From Phymorhynchus buccinoides (Eukaryota > Mollusca > Gastropoda > Neogastropoda > Raphitomidae), in assembly GCA_017654935.2 (NCBI GenBank), contig CM065682.1, forward strand, positions 44,979,286 to 45,043,285: DNA of 64,000 bases. The letters are read 5' to 3'. The translations under genes and the position numbers were made by a program. Shown in pieces: positions 34,313-48,053 of the stretch. The notes beneath the pieces are model-generated. The model ran no database searches, was not told the origin of the DNA, and saw only the letters and a list, made by a program, of their open reading frames with translations. The stretch's first letter is position 1; every line of letters begins with the position of its first letter.

Positions 34313-34705
34313 TGTGACAGCGCAAATTGTAACAACTGCGCAAAATGTAACAATTCTTACATTTTGCGCGGTCTTCCCGCGCAAAATGTAACAATGTTCG
34401 ATTTTTTTACATTTTGCGCGGGCAGCCCGCGCAAATTGAACAATTGTAAGTAATAATGCTAAATGGAATGAAGAACGAGTGAAACAAACAAGCAAGCGAA
34501 CAAACATTTGGAAATTTAGATGTAGACTTTGTTTTTCGATTTGATATATTATGATGAAGACAAATTCATCAACTCCTTGAAGATTTTACTTCGATTTGAT
34601 CTGTAATTACGAAAAACTGCCATTTTTGGGGTGCTAATTTCGTTAAAAGGTGGGCTGCCGAACATTGTTACATTTTGCGCAGTTGTTACAATTTGCGCTG
34701 TCACA
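34313..34705. mobile_element. 393-bp inverted-repeat element with repeated GCGCAAAATGTAACAA modules
   Basis: The termini TGTGACAGCGCAAATTGTAA and TTACAATTTGCGCTGTCACA are exact inverted copies for about 42 bases. Inside the left half the module GCGCAAAATGTAACAAT recurs in both orientations, so this side alone can form further hairpins. The flanks ACCGGC and ACCGAC may be a decayed target duplication. No coding sequence. Confidence 0.85.
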
Positions 34706-35049
34706 ACCGACACGAAAACGGAGAAGTTTTCTAACAACTGCTGGTCCATCCTCCCCTTTCTCCCCCCACCCCCCTTGTTCTTGTTCTTCTTATCCCCAAA
34801 CTGCCCTCCCCCGTCTCCTTTCCCTCCCTGTCTCTTTGATTCCTTTTCTTGTTCCCCTTTCCAATGTACATAGACATAAGTTCAAGTTCAAGTGTACTTT
34901 AATATCTCCAAAAGAGAAGTTCAGGTTAGATGCAACAACATGACAGAGATACAACTGAAATAGCATTAATCAAACGTGTGAAACAAAATCATACCAATCA
35001 AATAATTATTAAAATTCATTACATGAACTTAGAAATTAGCACATTTAAA

Positions 35050-35056
<7 letters not shown>
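34706..35056. other. Pyrimidine-rich stretch and retroposon-like tail
   Basis: C/T-rich sequence to about 34865, then TTCAAGTTCAAGTGTACTTT and AT-rich sequence that runs straight into the GA/GACT array. No gene. Confidence 0.5.
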
Positions 35057-35115
<59 letters not shown>

Positions 35116-35263
35116 ACTGACTGACTGACTGACTGACTGACTGACTGACTGACTGACTGACTGACTGACTGACTGACTGACTGACTGACTGACTGACTGA
35201 CTGACTGACTGACTGACTGACTGACTGACTGACTGACTGACTGACTGACTGACTGACTGACTG

Positions 35264-35343
<80 letters not shown>

Positions 35344-35447
35344 ACTGACTGACTGACTGACTGACTGACTGACTGACTGACTGACTGACTGACTGACTGA
35401 CTGACTGACTGACTGACTGACTGACTGACTGACTGACTGACTGAGAG

Positions 35448-35518
<71 letters not shown>

Positions 35519-35637
35519 ACTGACTGACTGACTGACTGACTGACTGACTGACTGACTGACTGACTGACTGACTGACTGACTGACTGACTGACTGACTGAC
35601 TGACTGACTGACTGACTGACTGACTGACTGACTGACT

Positions 35638-35717
<80 letters not shown>
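35057..35717. repeat. Compound array of alternating (GA)n and (CTGA)n blocks
   Basis: Four GA blocks (about 35057-35111, 35268-35340, 35445-35514, 35641-35717) alternate with three CTGA blocks (35112-35267, 35341-35444, 35515-35640). There are almost no interruptions in 660 bases. Confidence 0.97.
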
Positions 35718-35722
<5 letters not shown>

Positions 35723-36085
35723 ATAACTATTATTAACTTATAGCAGTCAATCAAATAACAACATTTGGAATACATCTCGTCATCAACAATCAATACACAT
35801 ACACCAATTCACATGATAATAGTATCTCACACACTAACATTTAACCATTTCTGTTAAATTTAATTTGATTATTTGTTGGGAACTTGCGTGAACAATAGTT
35901 TACACCGAAACAGTCAAGCCGGTGAAGGCAAACATGCAGCCACAATTAATCATTTGATTCATTTCCCAATACCGCACTAAACCACTAACAGGGAAGGTCA
36001 CAGTTCACAAGCCAATTATGGCCTCTGCACAAGAGTGTTTGATAGTTGCAACGTTGTCTCATGAGCACACAAATTTACGATGCAT
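35718..36085. other. Unique AT-rich sequence
   Basis: Nothing assignable seen. Confidence 0.5.
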
Positions 36086-36613
36086 GTGTTATGCCCAATC
36101 CGTGATTTCACGGAGAGGCAAATTGACTATTTCATGAAATGGGCAAAAGTGATCTAATTGGACGCTAAACTCACCATCATCAAATGGGCAAAACGCTTTG
36201 CCCAAGTTATGAAATGGACAATGTATATCACATTTTTCAACTCCCATTCACACAGGTATCGATTAAAGTCGATTCAACAATAACACAGTTTTCTACATTG
36301 TATTTGCACCCCCATCCTGTCCCCCAACTCTACAAAATGCTACTCTGGGCTCTGGGACATGCCTGAGCCACACGGTGCATCAAAGGTTTTATAAAATTAC
36401 GTCTGAATAAAATAATTTAAAACCCATCTACAGGTATGATTTATCGTTCGTTTGAATCAATTTTTGATCGCTGTGTGTGTTAAAAGAACGACTACTATTT
36501 TCATTCATATTGCTTTTCTATATACCAAGTTTTCAATTGGCTATTTCACGAACTGGACAAGTCATTTTGCCCATTTAATCAAACAGGCAATTTCACGGAT
36601 TGGGTGTAACACG
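36086..36613. mobile_element. 528-bp inverted-repeat element
   Basis: Ends GTGTTATGCCCAATCCGTGA and (reverse strand) GTGTTACACCCAATCCGTGA. Inner motifs such as AAATGGGCAAAA also occur inverted on the two sides. No coding frame that looks real. Confidence 0.8.
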
Positions 36614-37590
36614 TACACAAGAGAGGTTCTGTTCAGCACCAGCTGTCCATACTAGTTGAAGACGAAGTCAGAAGCCATTGACGACTGAATCAGAAGATGC
36701 AAGGGGACAGGGGGATCCAAGGTGGGAGAAGTAAAAAGAGAAAGGATTAAGGGGGGGGGGGGGGGGAGGCAAAGGAGAATCTTCTCACAAGGGAGTTGTA
36801 CGGGATAAGGTGGGTAAGGGGAGATCACATCGGTGAGTCCACGACCCCAGTAATCGGCCAGCACCATCTGCAGCCACACCAGTACCCAAGACCGACAACC
36901 CGGAAGGAACAAAGGTCTGCCACAATGACAATTTGAACATACTAGTAGTGTTCATAAGTAGTAGTATTCTAAAAGTAAGTTAAGTAGGCGAACCGGGCTG
37001 ATAGAGTTATCGTAGTGGGGAGTAGTAGTATCCAAAAACTCGGAGTTGAACGGAGAATTCAGGCCTATCGAGTGTAGTGTCAGTTTAGGGACATAACCAG
37101 TAGTACTACTCATATAGGGAAAAGAGACCGGATGTTTATCTTCCCCTGTAGAGCCTTTGGTAGTAGTAGTAGTAGTAGTAGTAGAAGTAAAGGTAGCAGT
37201 AGCAATAGTAGTAGAAGTGGTAGTAGCAGCAACAGTAGCAGCAGTAGTAGTAGTTAGGGCTTTGGGCCCTAGCTTGTATAGGCCTACACCCTTTCTTTTT
37301 GGTTTAACATTAAATAAAATTTAAGGTGGTTTGCAAAAATAGATCCTGTTGTAATAAAAAAATAAATAGGATGGACACTCGAGTTATTTTTATTCATCAA
37401 AATCTGTGTAACTTTCTTTTTATGTATGAATCATCATCTAGAAGATTTTTAAGCTTATAAACACTTTGTGCAACTTTTGTTAGATGGTAATGTGTTCCCA
37501 TATTGAACCACCATGTTAGAAAATGAAAGCTTTCGAGCGTTAGTATTTGAACGTTTTAAAACTAACTTTCTCTCACTGTTTCAGAAAGAC
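36614..37590. other. Non-coding stretch with G run and (AGT)n
   Basis: A 17-base G run at about 36751-36767 and an AGT-rich trinucleotide tract at 37155-37257 (GTAGTAGTAGTAGTAGTAGT, then GCAGTAGCAATAG). No gene. Confidence 0.6.
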
Positions 37591-37639
37591 GACCACACAG
37601 AACACAGAACCAAAGACACTCACTTTGACAGAACTTCAA

Positions 37640-37745
37640 GGAGAAGGAATGGGGGAATCGAACCCAAGACTCCCACAGTGACACCTCTCGCCAAATGGTA
37701 CCCAACAGCGCACAAGCTGGAACGATGCTGTTTGCCGTATTAACC
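37640..37745 (-). repeat. tRNA-like SINE fragment
   Basis: On the minus strand a perfect B-box-like GGTTCGATTCC (37654-37664) follows an A-box-like TGGCGAGAGG (37684-37693) at the right distance. I could not fold a full cloverleaf, so this is probably the head of a tRNA-derived SINE rather than a tRNA gene. Confidence 0.4.
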
Positions 37746-37997
37746 AAAAGCAGAGTGCACCAGTTTTGATCTCGAAACACTTGACAGACGTTCACGTTTC
37801 AACACGCACAAAACCACAGCATTTACAAGACAGACAGGAAACAAAATGCAGAGCTTGCACAAGCAAACACGCTTATTATGATAACTTGACACAGGATTTA
37901 GAGAATAAAAGAGCTAAGACATAACCTGTGTGTACAAGCACGCAAGCATGAACGTCAATTATAGGCTCCTTCGACGTAAACTATGCAGACCAGAACC

Positions 37998-38268
37998 AGG
38001 GGGCATTTCACAAGGGATATCATCATCATGTAACGACACCTCTTTTGCCGACGTTTGCCAAAAACGTTTTGTGGCTACTCCCAAAGTATCTCTTGGCGAA
38101 CCATCACGTGACTTGCATGGGGTGAATACATTTCTTGTTGTTGATTGGTCCATTAAAGTTTGGTTAAAATAATACCTTCCCCCCCAATCAGACAAGAGCT
38201 TTTCTAAAGTGTTTCTTAGACCCCTTACAGTTATGCGCGCGGCGACCGTCGTCTTGAGAAACTGTCCC
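37998..38268. repeat. Dispersed repeat R1, diverged copy
   Basis: Begins GGGGGCATTTCACAAGGG and ends GCGCGCGGCGACCGTCGTC. It shares ACATTTCTTGTTGTTGATTG and CAGACAAGAGCTT with 18215-18680 and 59982-60320. The middle differs strongly. Confidence 0.7.
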
Positions 38269-38851
38269 AGAATGCGCACAACGCACAATCAGTGCAGGGG
38301 AAAGGGCAGTAACTGCACACGAGCCGAGACACTATGGCGCAAATAGGTCAATCTATTCAACCCAAATCGACCAGGAACTCGGCAAAACTTGACACACAAA
38401 ACATTGGCACTGAGTCAAAAACCCGGCGGTCTTGCTTTTCTGAACTTACAGATGAGAGATTTTTTCGATGTTTTAAAATGTAAAACAGTTCAGAAAGAGT
38501 CATAATTTACAACATTGTTGTGGGTTTAAAATCAATTCAAGCTGCTGTTTAAAACGGGCATTCTGGCATTCACAAAAACACGTGAGAAACGTAGCCTGTC
38601 TACACAAGCCGCTGCCATGCGTAGGCCTACAATGAACGCAAACTGGGTGATTTCCACAACAAGAACAAAAAGTAAAAACAGCAATTTATTATTTAGGAAA
38701 ATGAAATAAAGCAAAAGAAAACTTACATTTACGGCTTAATAGGAGGCGTCTTGTTAAGTAGGCCACATTTTGACTGCTAACCGCTGCTGCTGCTGCTGCT
38801 GCTGCTATGTTAGCATGGAGGTTGTGACATGCTTTTTGTGTGATTCGATTG
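38269..38851. other. Unique sequence with a short (GCT)n
   Basis: A seven-unit (GCT)n lies at about 38783-38804. No gene. Confidence 0.5.
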
Positions 38852-39140
<289 letters not shown>

Positions 39141-39520
39141 GAAATACGAATACGAAATACGAATGTTTTATTGAGGGTAAAAAGGATAAGCTACAATAGC
39201 TTCTTTACACCTTGCCCTCTCACTCACACATTCATACCATGCATCATGCAAAGAACATTTGACATAAAACAATCAAGTCAAGAAAATGGAACAAAAATTG
39301 GCACATGAAATAATTGAAAAATATATCAAAAATGGGAATTAAAGCAAACATGCATAATACTTAACAATTGTGAACTTGAATTGGTAGTTTAAATTGAGTA
39401 CGAAAAAAGGGAAACAATTTTTGAGACAATGACAATTTTTCAGAATAAAACCACTTTTAAGGGGAAAAAGAAGAAGAAGAAAAACAACATTATAAGATAA
39501 CATGGGAATATGAGAGAGGG

Positions 39521-39656
<136 letters not shown>

Positions 39657-39716
39657 ATTTAGGCATAAGCTGATGGCATTAGTAACGTTTGAAGTAAAAC
39701 TCATCAATTAGCATTA

Positions 39717-39990
39717 CTAATAAACACGATTGTCCATTAGGAGCTTGTGATAAGATTTCCGAAAAGAAGATACGCTAGTAGTTTTATTTTTTAGATAATC
39801 AGGGAGGTCGTTCCACAGTTTACCACCAGGATGATTTATATAGATCTGTTCTGGGGCGGGGCATTGTTAATTTGGTTTTGCTTCTAATTGTATGGACTTT
39901 GAATTTAGTAATAAGATATTTTGGTGCTAACTTATTTATGATCTTGTACATAAGGGTAGGGGAAGACGGGGTAAAAAGCGCATGGGCGGG
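39717..39990 (-). pseudogene. Non-LTR retrotransposon RT C-terminal fragment
   Basis: On the minus strand LMYKIINKLAPKYLITKFKV, then PRPRTDLYKSS, then a frameshift and GGKLWNDLPDYLK...SFRKSYHKLLMDN, ending at a TAG at 39717-39719. The YKIINKLAPKYL and LWNDLP blocks are typical of the C-terminal end of LINE ORF2 (CR1/Jockey-type). Only this end is present; upstream sequence is unrelated. Confidence 0.75.
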
Positions 39991-40027
39991 TAAGAAGCCC
40001 ACCCCAATTATCTCATGAAATAAAGAA

Positions 40028-40107
40028 AATTTCAGTCAAATTTGCCCATGAGACGAATGCTAGACATTAACGCTCGTCTCATGGGCAAAATGAGACTGAA
40101 ATTTGCT
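40028..40107. repeat. Short inverted repeat
   Basis: Arms of about 33 bases (TTTCAGTCAAATTTGCCCAT and, inverted, ATGGGCAAAATGAGACTGAA) around a loop of about 16 bases, with CATGAGACGA/TCGTCTCATG exact. Confidence 0.8.
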
Positions 40108-41200
40108 TCCAAAACAAAAATATATATAAAAAGATAATTATGAATGCACAGTAAACAAAACAGTTCAATAAAGAAAGAACTGTGTGCTATTCGCGCATTC
40201 CATAGGCCTATCTCTTTCTACTCTCATTAATTTCGCCCCATTGGGTTGTTCTATGCATTTTAAGGGGTATCACAAACTGTCCTTGAGGAAGCAAATCAAA
40301 TCAAAATAAGAAAAAAAATGGCTTTAGGTTTATTGATCATTTTCCATGTTTAAGATAATATCCGGCTTAGCAAATTTTGAGCAGCATAATGATGTCAAAA
40401 TTCAAAATGATCGCACGGGAAATGAGCTAAAATTAAGTTCCCTATTCTTTGAATCCGGTCCCATATATTTCTTATAATATCTACAAAAGGTTAAAACTCA
40501 TCAACTGACATGTTTATCAGGCTGAGAGTTTGTTCACACAAAATTCACAGACCAAACACACATTCTCCACTAAAACCGGTGTTGCGAAAAATATGTCTCC
40601 CGTGAAATGATGCCCCTTTCCTCATTCGATTTGTTTACTGTTTAGGAAGGATTCGCATCTGAATTATATATTCAGAGAAGTCTGGTGGCATGCAGGAAGA
40701 GCAGAGGATTCATTATTAAATATTGAGACGTCAGTGATATTTTTCTGAAAAGTATTATTGATTACTTTTGTCTGCGTGGGTGTTTAAATTGTCCGCCATT
40801 TTGGAGAAATGCGAAAGCAGGTCTGTCTATCGATTTCTCTCCAAAGATGTAGATCAACACCCTCCCGCTCAATTTATCGGTTCTTTCCGTGTAGATTGAG
40901 CACTTACATCTCTATATTTAAAAAAAAAAGTTATCGTTACGGTTGCGGCGTGCATGCATAATTATTACGGTGACCGGGACTCATTTCACGGAAGACTTAT
41001 TTCTCGTGACACCGGTGTTCGCGAACAGGGTTAAAGATAGATGACAATCAAAATAGGTCTAATCAGGTTAATGTACACTATTCTGATATGTTTTTGTTAT
41101 TTATCTTTTTTTGTAATGCATACAATCACAAGGAACAGTGTTGCTCATGTATACTTGTTTGTTTATTGTTGTTATTTATTATTATATTTTTCTTTCTTTT
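40108..41200. other. Gene-free stretch
   Basis: AT-rich unique sequence with no supportable gene. Confidence 0.5.
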
Positions 41201-41202
41201 CA

Positions 41203-41297
41203 ATTATTTATTGTAAACGCCTAGAGCATTCATTTGATTAGGCGTATACATGCTCATAATAATAATCATCATAATAATAATAATAATAATAACGGAT
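41203..41297 (+). repeat. LINE/SINE 3' tail ending in (ATA)n
   Basis: TTGTAAACGCCTAGAGCATT, then GATTAGGCGTATACATGCTC, then about 45 bases of ATA/ATC units. The GCCTAGAGCA...TTAGGCG hairpin followed by (ATT/ATA)n is a common retroposon end in marine invertebrates (from memory). Confidence 0.6.
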
Positions 41298-41339
41298 GGC
41301 TCGGAGAGTGTGTTCACTGCCACAAGCGCTAGTCGTGTG

Positions 41340-41490
41340 TTATGCGCGCGCGCGCGCGCGCGTGTGTGTCTGTCGTGCTTTGAGTGTGTGTGCTCACATT
41401 GTTTCAGATGTACATGCATGCGTAATGCTTCCATATATGCATGTGTGTGTGTGCGCGCGCGTGCGTGTGTGTATGACTGTGTATCTACGT
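41340..41490. repeat. (CG)n and (GT)n alternating purine-pyrimidine tracts
   Basis: ATGCGCGCGCGCGCGCGCGC at 41342-41361, then GT units and a second GCGC/GTGC stretch at 41442-41470. Left-handed DNA is possible. Confidence 0.9.
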
Positions 41491-41544
41491 GACTGTATGC
41501 AAGAAAGCAACAATTACAAATAGAAACAAGATGGTATTATTAGG

Positions 41545-41660
41545 TTAGGTATTAGGTATTAGGTACTTTATAGTCACAGAGGCGTCTCTGTGAAATTCGG
41601 GTTGCTCCCACCTGGGGAGCGTGTCGCAGCCAGAGGCGCGCCACCCAATTTTTTTAATTT
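41545..41660 (-). repeat. Short dispersed SINE-like repeat, copy 1
   Basis: On the minus strand CTCTGGCTGCGACACGCTCC, then AGGTGGGAGCAACCC, then CGCCTCTGTGACTATAAAGT and a TACCTAA-type tail. The second copy, on the plus strand, is at 46695-46800. Confidence 0.7.
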
Positions 41661-41696
41661 ATTTTTTTTGCATGCGATTTTTGTCACTGATGAGGG

Positions 41697-41790
41697 AGGG
41701 GGGGGGGGGGGGGGGGGGTGTAAATTTTGACCAAATGACAACTTTTTCGTTGCCACTGGGTTTAACGTATGCTAAGTGCATGGGCACACG

Positions 41791-41821
<31 letters not shown>

Positions 41822-41975
41822 TCAATGTTCAGACCGTTAAGGCCTAGTGCAGAATGAGAGGAAAAAATCCCCTGTACCCAGGTTCGAACTCGGGTTTACT
41901 TGACACGAAGCGGCAACGCCATATAAACGTACCCCCAGTACCAGCAACACCCAACACAAATGTACACACCCACAG
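41697..41975 (-). repeat. SINE-like repeat, fuller copy
   Basis: A 22-base G run (41697-41718) is followed by GTGGCACT-type sequence and GCACACGGGACCTCGGTTTA, CGTCTCATCCGAAAGACT and CAGGTTCGAACTCG. On the minus strand GAGTTCGAACC is B-box-like, so a tRNA-derived head is likely. Related to 18025-18200 and 58110-58370. Confidence 0.6.
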
Positions 41976-42168
41976 ACCTCACTACACACATGAATAACAG
42001 TATTCAAGGGAGTTAAGTTTTGATCATCGGGTCATTGTGGGGGTTTTTGTGCTAAAAATAAAAATTCCTGTATCGGTATGGTAATACTGAGAACTTAAAT
42101 ATTGTACAAGAAAAGTTGCTGACACCTGTTCACTATGCCTACTTTGGCTTAAATTCATCCATTGATTT

Positions 42169-42416
42169 TTAACCATTTCACCGCCAGCCATATTTCAGCC
42201 AAAAATGTCCATTAAGTTTACCTGGGTAGAGAACAAAATCCATCTGCAGTATTGGGGATTCTTCTGTGACATATACAAAATAAGGTCACTCCTTACTTCC
42301 CCAAACTAAGACAATAGGGTCTTTGGATAATAGACCCCAATTTGATGCCCTTTAGTGACATATAGGTGGTAAATCACTGTGGTGCTAAAATGCGACTTTG
42401 GCGATGAAAGGGTTAA
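42169..42416. mobile_element. piggyBac-like MITE, copy 1
   Basis: TTAA borders. Terminal repeats CCATTTCACCGCCA and (reverse) CCCTTTCATCGCCA; CCC-starting ends with a TTAA target are the piggyBac pattern. About 245 bp, no gene. The following 42420-42700 is an unrelated common repeat (ACCAAGTTTCATCAAGATCG). Confidence 0.8.
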
Positions 42417-42941
42417 ATAATCAGTATTTTGTTTTACTATGCAAACATTTCTGACTGGGATTACGTTGATATGGCTGTAACGTTCTGTGAATCTAACATT
42501 GTGCGAAGCATCTGCAAGGTCTAAAGAATTACTGTACCAAGTTTCATCAAGATCGGTTCATTGGTTTAGGCGCTATGGACTGGAACACATTTTGTTCACA
42601 CACGGACACACACACGGACAGGCAACGCACAGCCCTCCGGTTTCCATCGTAATGTACTCCTGTTCTCATAGAACTGGGAGTACAAAAAGACCATTGAGCA
42701 GGTCGGATTTTTCTTTTTTTAACAAGAAATATTTTTTAGAATGAGAATAAGAGAGACTGCTGGCAGACAAAGAGAGCGAGCGAGAGAGATAGGGGAGTGT
42801 GTGTGTGTGGGGGAGGGGGAGACAGACAGATAGAGAAATAGAAAGACGTAGAGAGAGTGAGACTTAAAACACTTTATTTTACAATGATAAGAATTTAGGC
42901 TGGGCTTAGTCTTCCATTCTGTCCAATGAAGACAATCAATT

Positions 42942-43138
42942 CAGGCATGGTAGACCTCCGCGAATCGCGGCAAATCCGCGAAACAGTTTGACAAAATTAT
43001 TTCCAAAAAAATGCATTAAGGTGGCGTGGAAAAGTGAAAATTTCACTCTCATTTGTTGAATTTTATTGAATTTTCTTCGGCCCCCTGGACCCCCGGCCGT
43101 TTTCCTTGAAAACCACATTGCCCCCACTACCATGCCTA
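42942..43138. mobile_element. 196-bp MITE with CAGGCATGGTAG ends, copy 1
   Basis: Ends CAGGCATGGTAG and, inverted, CTACCATGCCT. The interior has CCGCGAATCGCGG and CCCCCTGGACCCCCGGCC. Inverted copy at 45391-45586. Confidence 0.85.
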
Positions 43139-43141
43139 AAT

Positions 43142-44723
<1,582 letters not shown>

Positions 44724-45356
44724 AACAGACGGATAGAGATTATGTGTGCAAAAATACATGCATACGTTTGTGAGGTTGCTGGTTCATGTCTGTATTGTTC
44801 ATATGACTATGTATCTATGTAAGCATTTTGTGCAACATACGTATTTATTACACACACCAAAATCACACAAACACAATATTGAACTTTTACGGTCTTTATT
44901 GCAGGATTTGTCATGAGCTGGAATGATAGTGGACACAGCTACACTCAAAAAGCAGTCACGATATTAATTCACTAACACACACACACATGCGCAAAGATAA
45001 CGACACTCACAAAATAAAACAAATAGGAACAGAGCTTCACTGTATAAAAGCACTAATAATATCATGGCATTGCTTTTTCAGTAACAAACTTACTGCGAGA
45101 GTGACTAACTTCTTTTCAAGAGATATTGCACAAAAACATGTTGAATGCCCATTCTGTAGAATCCATGCCTTCATTCGTGACTATATTGCTTATAGTAGTA
45201 GATGTATGCCTTGAATTTCATACAGCGAGTAAAGGAAGAAAACAAAATCATGGAGTACAAAAAGTGACTGTCACTGTCACACAAATGCATTACATGAAGT
45301 GATAATGATAAACAAGCCACCCATCACCCAAAACACAGATACACATGCACGCATGT

Positions 45357-45387
<31 letters not shown>

Positions 45388-45390
45388 TCC
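44724..45390. other. Unique sequence ending in a (CA)n
   Basis: No gene seen. A CA tract lies at about 45359-45387. Confidence 0.5.
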
Positions 45391-45586
45391 CAGGCATGGT
45401 AGGGGGGGCAAAGTGGTTTTCAAGGAAAATGGCCGGGGGTCCAGGGGGCCGAAGAAAATTCAATAAAATTCAATAAATGAGAGTGAAATTTTCACTTTTT
45501 CATGCCATTTCAATGCATTTTTTTAATAATTTTGTTTCAAACTGTTTCGCAGATTTTCCGCGATTCGCGGAGGTCTACCATGCCTG
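45391..45586. mobile_element. 196-bp MITE with CAGGCATGGTAG ends, copy 2, inverted
   Basis: The same element as 42942-43138 in opposite orientation, equal in length, with the palindrome CCGCGATTCGCGG at 45559-45571. Confidence 0.85.
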
Positions 45587-46030
45587 ACATAAACGCACAC
45601 ACACACACGCACTATGTACAACACTCGAAAGTAGAAAATGTAGGAAACAAAGTGAACAAGACGGAAAAGAGCAAGAAAAAAAAAGTAAAATAAAAGTAAT
45701 ATGATGAAAGATGAAAGATAGTAGGAACTACTGAACCACTTACAGTTACAGACACAGTGCAGAAAACAATTACAAAGCTGATCTTTGTTCATATCAGATC
45801 CTTTCTCTGAACACTAATGAACTGTCATCTGAGTAACTTACAAAAGTATTCTTGCACATGAATTTATTTTTATGACTTTTACTTCTGTATAGCATGTGTA
45901 CATATAATGTCAAACAAGCTTAGTCATGGGTGAACGTAAAACATTCTCTCAATCCTGAAAGGACACGTTTTAATGTTCACTGAATCTTCTGATTCCTGAA
46001 GTGGTGACCACATTGAAAATAATTTCCAAT

Positions 46031-46106
<76 letters not shown>

Positions 46107-46660
46107 AGGATGAGTGGGGGATAGTGCTGGAATTGCATATCTCTCATCTTGTTTAATCTGACCATCAATTTTGGTAGAAATATTTGATTTCATAAGATTG
46201 TGGTTCCGTATGACAAGATGGCCAATCTCTTTCTATTAGCTTTTTCAGTCCCAATTTCAGGAGCTTGCCTGAACTACTTTCAGCCATGCTTACTGCAAAA
46301 ACAAATCAAAGAGAAAAATGCAAACACAAAAGTGAGTTTCAAAAAAGTAAGGACAACCCATCATCATACCCAAACAAAATAGTACGGTATCCTATTTGAA
46401 AATTAAAAAAGATTGTGTACATATGACGCCATACAAAAACGTTCCTATACCCTATTTACATGCATGGGTTCATGCAAACCAAGATGATATCAATATACGC
46501 ATTTGGTTAACTTCTTTCAGAAGATTAAAGCATTTGACAACTGAGGGAATAAATCAGATCTTAAGTCATGAGCAAAGCATTTGAGCATAATCTTAGAGCT
46601 GTGCCAACTGAATTTAGAAAAAAAAAAAAAAAATCAAGAGAAAGGACGCTTGAGAGGCCG
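45587..46660. other. Non-coding stretch with (GT)n
   Basis: A (GT)n tract at 46033-46104 is the main feature. No gene. Confidence 0.6.
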
Positions 46661-46664
46661 TGAG

Positions 46665-46800
46665 GCCTAGTCGTCCTACCTGACCTGACCTGACCTGACC
46701 ATAGGGTGGTGGGCCTCTGGCTGCGACACGCTCTCCAGGTGGGAGCAACCCAAATTTCACAGACGCCTCTGTGACTATAAAGTACCAAATACCAAAATAG
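46665..46800 (+). repeat. Short dispersed SINE-like repeat, copy 2, after (CCTGA)n
   Basis: CTGACCTGACCTGACCTGAC at about 46680-46700, then GCCTCTGGCTGCGACACGCT, GGTGGGAGCAACCC and CAGACGCCTCTGTGACTATA. Matches 41545-41660 on the other strand. Confidence 0.7.
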
Positions 46801-47643
46801 ATGTGCATCAAAAAATAAAGATGTTTCCACCAATATTACTATTAAAAATGGTCCAATTATGTGTCCCAGCACACTACCAGTCAAAATGATCCTTTTTTTT
46901 AAAAGCACCATATGAGTTTAGACGTACAATTCATTGTCAATATAAGATACTGGAAAATCAGATTTTTCACTGTTACTTTACAATTTGTTTGGTGATCTAT
47001 GAGATTCTATTTTTTAGCAACTACCAGTTAACAAATGTTAACAAAAATAAATTAAATTAATGATACTCATTCATACAAGATGATGATGTCTGAGCTATTT
47101 TCAAAATGCCATTGAAGAAAAAAATATCATGGAATACACAATATCAGTAAAAGCCCTCATCTAAATATACATTATTTTGTCTTTTTCGGTTTCTCTATAA
47201 AAAAAAATTACAGTATAAATAAGCAACAATTTGAAGTATGTACAACTATTTAAAACACATTGCTTGGAGAATGACTGAGAGATAAAGTGAGCATGTGGAG
47301 ATAGGGAGGAGAGAGACAAAGAGAACGAAAGAGAGATAGAGCAGATGGAGAGAAAGAGTAAAAGACAGAGATAGGAAAAGATGGACAGAGAAAGAGAGAG
47401 ACTCAGATGATAGACTCTAAACAGTGACAAAGGAACAGATTTTAATTATACACATACCAATAAACAAACAATTGCATACACATAAACACATGCAGTGCAA
47501 ACTCATACACAACATATGAATAAAACACCCTGTCGTTGAAATAAAACTCACTTCCTCTCAGTGGCATATTTACCTCCACAACCTTCTACGTCAAAACCAA
47601 GAAACAAACTTATAGAAATGCATTATCGCCCCAATAAAGGGAG
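46801..47643. other. Gene-free stretch
   Basis: AT-rich, with a purine-rich patch (GAGAGAGACAAAGAGAACGA and similar) at 47275-47400. No gene. Confidence 0.5.
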
Positions 47644-48053
47644 TACCATAATTTACGGCCTATTAGGCGCAACTTTTTTTTTACACTCAACTTTGACCTC
47701 TGCGCCCAATCCGGCTCATGCGCCCTTTCTATTCTCTAAACAGAAAAAAGTAAGGGGGTCGAGAGTTGAAATGAACAACTCACCATGCTCTGGTAGCTTC
47801 CACAACAAACCGACAACAGTTCACTCACATTGCACTTTCGCTTCACCATCGTATCTCTTCCATGAGCACAATCGGACACAGCAATAGACCTGTAATGATG
47901 TTACTTTCGCTGATCGTTTCGTTCTTCCTTTTTTTGATTTCTTTGGTTTCTTTGCGCCTTATCGGGTGTATGTGCCCTATCTGTGTTCAAATTATGAAAA
48001 AAAATTAAAAGCAGGGGGTGCGCCTTATGCGCTGCGCTGCATAAATTACGGTA
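47644..48053. mobile_element. mariner-type MITE, longer diverged copy
   Basis: Ends TACCATAATTTACGGCC and (reverse) TACCGTAATTTATGCAGC, with TATTAGGCGCA and TGCGCCTTAT inside. TA at both borders. Related to the element at 49279-49428. Confidence 0.65.

Noticed and set aside
35019..35793. Ser-Leu/Ser-Val-Gln repeat proteins on the minus strand
   Set aside because: Direct translation of (GA)n and (CTGA)n arrays. The same holds for all Ser-Leu, Arg-Glu, Val-Cys and Thr-His frames elsewhere in the window.
37640..37745. A functional tRNA gene
   Set aside because: A and B boxes are visible but no acceptor stem or full cloverleaf could be formed, so it was kept as a SINE-like fragment.
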